Source: Pseudoduganella rivuli (lineage in GTDB: Bacteria; Pseudomonadota; Gammaproteobacteria; Burkholderiales; Burkholderiaceae_D). From it: a stretch of DNA of 64,000 bases. Made by a program: the position numbers and the translations under genes. The stretch lies in assembly GCF_009674485.1 (NCBI RefSeq), contig NZ_WKJJ01000011.1:62001-126000 (forward strand), read 5' to 3'. The notes below the pieces were generated by a model. It was not told the origin of the DNA. It did not search any database and was given only the letters and a program-made list of their open reading frames with translations. Positions 60,688 to 64,000 of the stretch are shown here, piece after piece; the stretch's first letter is position 1, and every line of letters begins with the position of its first letter.

Positions 60688-60951
60688 ATGGCCAGCATTA
60701 TTTACCTGCTCTGCGCCGCCACCGCCTTTGCGTGCGCGTGGCTGCTGCTGCGCAGTTACCGCCGCACACGCCATCGCCTGCTGTTGTGGAGCGGCCTGTG
60801 TTTTTCAGGCCTGGTCGTCAACAATATCCTGTTGATCCTGGACCGTATCGTCATTCCCGATCCGGAGGTGGACTTGACCACGTGGCGCCTGGCGTCCGCG
60901 CTGGTGGCGCTGCTGCCGCTGCTGTACGGCCTGATATGGGAGGATGACTGA
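60688..60951 (+). CDS. DUF5985-like small membrane protein 1
   Basis: 87 residues from ATG 60688 (AAGGAA upstream). Three hydrophobic segments with a basic cytoplasmic loop ('RSYRRTRHR'). Overlaps the next gene at TGATG. Function unknown. Confidence 0.8.
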   Translation: MASIIYLLCAATAFACAWLLLRSYRRTRHRLLLWSGLCFSGLVVNNILLILDRIVIPDPEVDLTTWRLASALVALLPLLYGLIWEDD

Positions 60952-61223
60952 TGCCGCTGAACGCCATCCTGGTCGGCGCCATCGTCATGGCGGCGTCCGT
61001 CATTGCGCTGTTTTTCCTGCGCTACTGGCGCCAGACGCGCGACCGCTTCTTCCTGTACTTCGCGCTGGCGTTCATGCTGGAAGCCGTGCAACGGCTGCCG
61101 GGCGCCATGCAGCCGCCCGGCGCGCCGGACGCGCCGCTGTATTACCTGATCCGGCTGGCCGCCTACGGCCTGATCCTGCTGGCGATCATCGGCAAGAACC
61201 GACGGCCGCCGCCGGGCGGCTAG
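60951..61223 (+). CDS. DUF5985-like small membrane protein 2
   Basis: 90 residues, start overlapping the previous stop. Three hydrophobic segments and a matching basic loop ('RYWRQTRDR'), so it resembles a paralog of the preceding protein. Converges with pcaF (17 bp). Function unknown. Confidence 0.8.
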   Translation: MPLNAILVGAIVMAASVIALFFLRYWRQTRDRFFLYFALAFMLEAVQRLPGAMQPPGAPDAPLYYLIRLAAYGLILLAIIGKNRRPPPGG

Positions 61224-61240
61224 CCCGCCGGGTACGATGC

Positions 61241-62452
61241 CTATACGCGCTCGATGGCGATCGCGATGCCCTGCCCCACGCCCACGCACATAGTGCACAG
61301 CGCATAGCGGCCGCCGCTGCGCTGCAACTGGTACATCGCCGTGGTCACCAGCCGCGCGCCGCTCATGCCCAGCGGATGGCCCAGCGCAATCGCGCCGCCC
61401 TGCGGATTGACACGGGCATCGTCGTCCGCGATCCCCAGCCCGCGCAGCACGGCCAGGCCCTGCGACGCGAACGCTTCGTTCAATTCGATCAGGTCGAACT
61501 GGCCGATGGTCATGTCGAGCTGGCGCAGCAGCTTTTGCACAGCCGGCACCGGGCCGATCCCCATCACGCGGGGCGCCACGCCGGCCGCCGCCATGCCGAG
61601 GATGCGGGCGCGCGGCGTCAAGCCATATTGCGCGACCGCTTCTGCGCTGGCCAGCAACAGCGCGCACGCGCCGTCATTGACGCCGGACGCGTTGCCCGCC
61701 GTGACGCTGCCGCCCGCATGCACCACGCCCTTGAGTTTCGCCAGGGCTTCGGCCGTGGTGGCGCGCGGGTGTTCATCCTGCGCGAAGACGACAGGATCGC
61801 CCTTCTTTTGCGGAATCGTCACCGCCACGATTTCATCGTTGAACAGGCCGTCACGCTGGGCGCGGGCCGTCTTGTCCTGGCTGCGCAAGGCGAACGCATC
61901 CTGGTCGGCGCGGCTGACGCTGTAGTCGACCGCCACGTTTTCCGCAGTTTCCGGCATGGCGTCGGTGCCGTACAGTTCCTTCATGGCCTTGTTCGGAAAG
62001 CGCCAGCCGATGGTGGTGTCGTAGATCGTGGCGCTGCGGGAAAACGCGCTGTCGGCCTTGCCCATGACGAACGGTGCGCGCGTCATGGATTCCACGCCGC
62101 CCGCCAGCATCAGGTGCGCCGCGCCGGACTGGATCGCGCGCGCCGCCTGGCCCACCGCGTCCATGCCCGAACCGCACAGGCGGTTGACGGTGGTGCCGGA
62201 CACTTCAAGCGGCAAACCCGCCAGCAGCGCGGACATGCGCGCCACGTTGCGGTTGTCCTCGCCCGCCTGGTTGGCGCAGCCATACACCACGTCGTCGACG
62301 GCTTTCCAGTCCACTTGCGGATTGCGCCGCATCAGTTCGCGCAGCGGGACCGCGCCCAGGTCGTCGGCCCGCATGTCTTTCAGCGTACCGCCGTAACGGC
62401 CGATGGGGGTGCGGATGGCGTCGCAGATAAATGCATCTTTCATGTGATTCAT
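61241..62452 (-). CDS. pcaF: 3-oxoadipyl-CoA thiolase
   Basis: 403 residues (an ATG three codons in is also possible). Thiolase active-site Cys in 'VNRLCGSGMDAV', 'GGVESMTRAPFVMGK', 'NEAFASQGLAVLR' (His/Asn region) and C-terminal 'CTMCVGVGQG' Cys. 'DDVVYGCANQAGEDNRNVARMS' is typical of PcaF/PaaJ. Cleaves 3-oxoadipyl-CoA to succinyl-CoA and acetyl-CoA, the last step of the beta-ketoadipate pathway. Confidence 0.93.
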   Translation of the reverse strand: MNHMKDAFICDAIRTPIGRYGGTLKDMRADDLGAVPLRELMRRNPQVDWKAVDDVVYGCANQAGEDNRNVARMSALLAGLPLEVSGTTVNRLCGSGMDAVGQAARAIQSGAAHLMLAGGVESMTRAPFVMGKADSAFSRSATIYDTTIGWRFPNKAMKELYGTDAMPETAENVAVDYSVSRADQDAFALRSQDKTARAQRDGLFNDEIVAVTIPQKKGDPVVFAQDEHPRATTAEALAKLKGVVHAGGSVTAGNASGVNDGACALLLASAEAVAQYGLTPRARILGMAAAGVAPRVMGIGPVPAVQKLLRQLDMTIGQFDLIELNEAFASQGLAVLRGLGIADDDARVNPQGGAIALGHPLGMSGARLVTTAMYQLQRSGGRYALCTMCVGVGQGIAIAIERV

Positions 62453-62472
62453 TCCTCAAGTTGGCGTTGAAT

Positions 62473-62538
62473 CCGTAGGTCGGTTTCCGCAGCGCGGAAG
62501 CCGACATGGCGGCTTTGCTGCGCAAAACCGCCCTACGG
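62473..62538. repeat. 66-bp palindromic repeat between pcaJ and pcaF
   Basis: Outer arms CCGTAGG (62473-62479) and CCTACGG (62532-62538) enclose two further hairpins, one formed by GTCGG/CCGAC with TTCCGC/GCGGAA inside, and one by GGCGG/CCGCC. The compound palindrome with a GTAGG...CCTAC frame resembles REP/MITE-like dispersed repeats common in Oxalobacteraceae genomes. It sits in the only gap inside the pca operon. Confidence 0.7.
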
Positions 62539-62548
62539 GTTTGATGGT

Positions 62549-63199
62549 TCAGGCACGCAGCAACGGCGCGGCCGTCACGGTTTGCAGTTGGTCGAAATCC
62601 AGTCCGTCGGCCATTTCCCGCACCACCAGCCCGCGCGGCGTCACGTCCAGCACCGCCAGGTCCGTATAGATGCGGTTGACGCAGGCGATTCCCGTCACCG
62701 GATACGTGCATTTGCCGACGATCTTGGATTCGCCGCCCTTGGTCTGGTGTTCCATCATGACGAACACCTGCTTGGCGCCGATCGCCAGGTCCATGGCGCC
62801 GCCCACGGCGGGGATCGCGTCGGGCGCGCCCGTGTGCCAGTTGGCCAGGTCGCCTTCGGACGACACCTGGAACGCCCCGAGCACGCAAATATCGAGGTGG
62901 CCGCCGCGCATCATCGCGAACGAGTCGCTGTGATGGAAATAAGCGCCGCCCGTCAGCAACGTCACCGGCTGCTTGCCCGCGTTGATCAAGTCTTCGTCTT
63001 CCTCGCCTTCGGCCGGCGCCGGGCCCATGCCCAGCAAGCCGTTTTCACTGTGCAGGAACACTTCGCGCTCCGGCGGCAGGTAATTGGCGACCTTGGTCGG
63101 CAGGCCAATGCCGAGGTTCACATAGGCGCCTTCGGCAATGTCCTGTGCGACACGGGCCGCCATCTGTTCGCGGCTGTAGCGTTTCACTTCGCTGCTCAT
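62549..63199 (-). CDS. pcaJ: 3-oxoadipate CoA-transferase subunit B
   Basis: 216 residues from the ATG at 63199 (ATGA overlap with pcaI); the larger in-frame ORF overlaps pcaI and is rejected. Catalytic Glu in 'LHSENGLLGMGP', plus 'NLGIGLPTKVANYLP' and 'GGHLDICVLGAFQV'. With subunit A it activates 3-oxoadipate to its CoA ester using succinyl-CoA. Confidence 0.93.
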   Translation of the reverse strand: MSSEVKRYSREQMAARVAQDIAEGAYVNLGIGLPTKVANYLPPEREVFLHSENGLLGMGPAPAEGEEDEDLINAGKQPVTLLTGGAYFHHSDSFAMMRGGHLDICVLGAFQVSSEGDLANWHTGAPDAIPAVGGAMDLAIGAKQVFVMMEHQTKGGESKIVGKCTYPVTGIACVNRIYTDLAVLDVTPRGLVVREMADGLDFDQLQTVTAAPLLRA

Positions 63200-63876
63200 T
63201 GCACATTTCCTTTCAAGTCGGATTTCACTACGCGTTGCACGAAGATGCCGGGCGTGACGATCACTTCCGGATCCAGTTCGCCCAGCGCCACCACGTCCTG
63301 CACCTGGGCGATCGTGACCTTGGCCGCCATCGCCATGATCGGGCCGAAGTTGCGGGCCGTCTTGCGGTACACGAGGTTGCCCCAGCGGTCGCCTTTGAGC
63401 GCCTTGATCAACGCAAAGTCCGCGTGGATGGGCGACTCCAGCACGTAGTTGCGGCCATTGATGACGCGGGTTTCCTTGCCTTCGGCCAGCAAGGTGCCAA
63501 AGCCGGTCGGCGTGAAAAAGCCGCCGATGCCGGCGCCCGCCGCGCGGATACGCTCGGCCAGGTTGCCCTGCGGCGTCAGTTCCAGTTCGATCTCGCCGGC
63601 ACGGTACAACGCGTCGAACACGTAGGAATCGGACTGGCGGGGAAACGAGCAAATGATTTTTTTCACGCGCTTGGCCTTCAGCAGCGCGGCCAGGCCAGTA
63701 TCGCCATTGCCCGCGTTGTTGTTGACGATGGTGAGGTCGCGCGCGCCCTGCGCGATCAGTGCATCGATCAGCGCGGACGGCATGCCCGCATTGCCGAAGC
63801 CGCCGATCATCACGGTGGCGCCATCGTGGATGTCGCCAACGGCGCTTTCCAGGGAGTCAAATGTCTTGTCGATCAT
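63196..63876 (-). CDS. pcaI: 3-oxoadipate CoA-transferase subunit A
   Basis: 226 residues. CoA-transferase family I alpha subunit: 'GATVMIGGFGNAGMPSALIDAL', 'TIVNNNAGNGDTGLAALL', 'ELTPQGNLAERIRAAGAGIGGFFTPTG' (long conserved glycine-rich part) and 'ARNFGPIMAMAAK'. First gene of pcaI-pcaJ-pcaF. Confidence 0.93.
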   Translation of the reverse strand: MIDKTFDSLESAVGDIHDGATVMIGGFGNAGMPSALIDALIAQGARDLTIVNNNAGNGDTGLAALLKAKRVKKIICSFPRQSDSYVFDALYRAGEIELELTPQGNLAERIRAAGAGIGGFFTPTGFGTLLAEGKETRVINGRNYVLESPIHADFALIKALKGDRWGNLVYRKTARNFGPIMAMAAKVTIAQVQDVVALGELDPEVIVTPGIFVQRVVKSDLKGNVQ

Positions 63877-63895
63877 GATTCATCCAAGTTAGAGT

Positions 63896-63930
63896 GTTCG
63901 ATTACCGCACAAATGTTTGTTTATCGCACA
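63896..63930 (-). promoter_or_regulatory. PcaR/PcaU-like operator upstream of pcaI
   Basis: The plus strand shows GTTCGATTACCGCAC (63896-63910), close to the known IclR-type PcaR/PcaU box GTTCGATAATCGCAC, and a second half-site TTATCGCACA at 63921-63930, 19 bp downstream of TTACCGCACA. Located 20 to 54 bp upstream of pcaI, suited to IclR-family activation by beta-ketoadipate. The regulator gene is outside the window. Confidence 0.65.
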
Positions 63931-64000
63931 CACAGTGTATCGACATCGTGGCGCCGAGGTCAAGAAAAAATCTCCTATCGGATTGGGCACTCCGGATAAA

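Noticed and set aside
1..64000. CRISPR arrays, tRNA, rRNA, replication origin, integrase or prophage
   Set aside because: No spaced repeat arrays, cloverleaf-like genes, conserved rRNA blocks or integrase were recognised; the tail-sheath gene is alone and does not define a prophage.

Overview
GC-rich window with the look of an Oxalobacteraceae betaproteobacterium (Massilia/Duganella/Janthinobacterium relatives). This is inferred from the gene families and architecture: cyoABCD with SURF1 and RegBA, RsbRSTX linked to histidine kinases, many hybrid kinases, and an ISXO2-like IS1595 element. No rRNA, tRNA or CRISPR array was found. Coding density is high, so the few AT-rich intergenic gaps stand out.

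Layout. 1-3249: the end of an EamA exporter, a TonB-like membrane-anchored proline-rich protein, and an isolated contractile tail-sheath gene. 3517-10261: two tandem paralogous ABC_sub_bind-type periplasmic proteins, then a 1487-residue hybrid kinase carrying HPt, three receiver modules, GGDEF and EAL. 10328-24534: the most unusual region. It holds a divergent FAD/NAD(P)-binding protein, cysC and cysQ (PAPS synthesis and PAP removal), a ThDP enzyme, two overlapping citrate-synthase-fold proteins that seem to have lost catalytic residues, a PAPS-type sulfotransferase, a TonB receptor, an SDR, a second paralogous TonB receptor and a secreted SGNH hydrolase. I read it as an undescribed locus for making, sulfating and re-importing a small molecule. 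24692-30676: a stressosome-type rsbR-rsbS-rsbT-rsbX operon that continues, with overlapping start and stop codons, into two hybrid kinases; no sigma factor is present.

30678-41358: arylamine N-acetyltransferase, Hsp20, a periplasmic solute-binding protein, then the minus-strand respiratory block cyoA-cyoB-cyoC-cyoD-SURF1-regB-regA (quinol oxidase plus redox two-component system), and a divergent MFS transporter. 41419-42468: a complete IS1595-family element with an 8-bp target duplication, inserted at the T-tract of the MFS terminator.

42500-64000: a secreted DJ-1/PfpI protein with a divergent LysR regulator; a 1550-residue beta-propeller hybrid kinase followed by an 84-residue peptide resembling RiPP precursors; a PEP mutase/ICL-family enzyme; a convergent HPt / REC-GGDEF / MASE1-CHASE kinase operon; an LrgA/LrgB pair; a PreP-like M16C peptidase; small membrane proteins; and a beta-ketoadipate operon pcaI-pcaJ-pcaF with a PcaR-like operator and a 66-bp palindromic repeat between pcaJ and pcaF. 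Signal transduction is strikingly dense: five large hybrid kinases, a GGDEF response regulator, a GGDEF-EAL fusion and RegBA.
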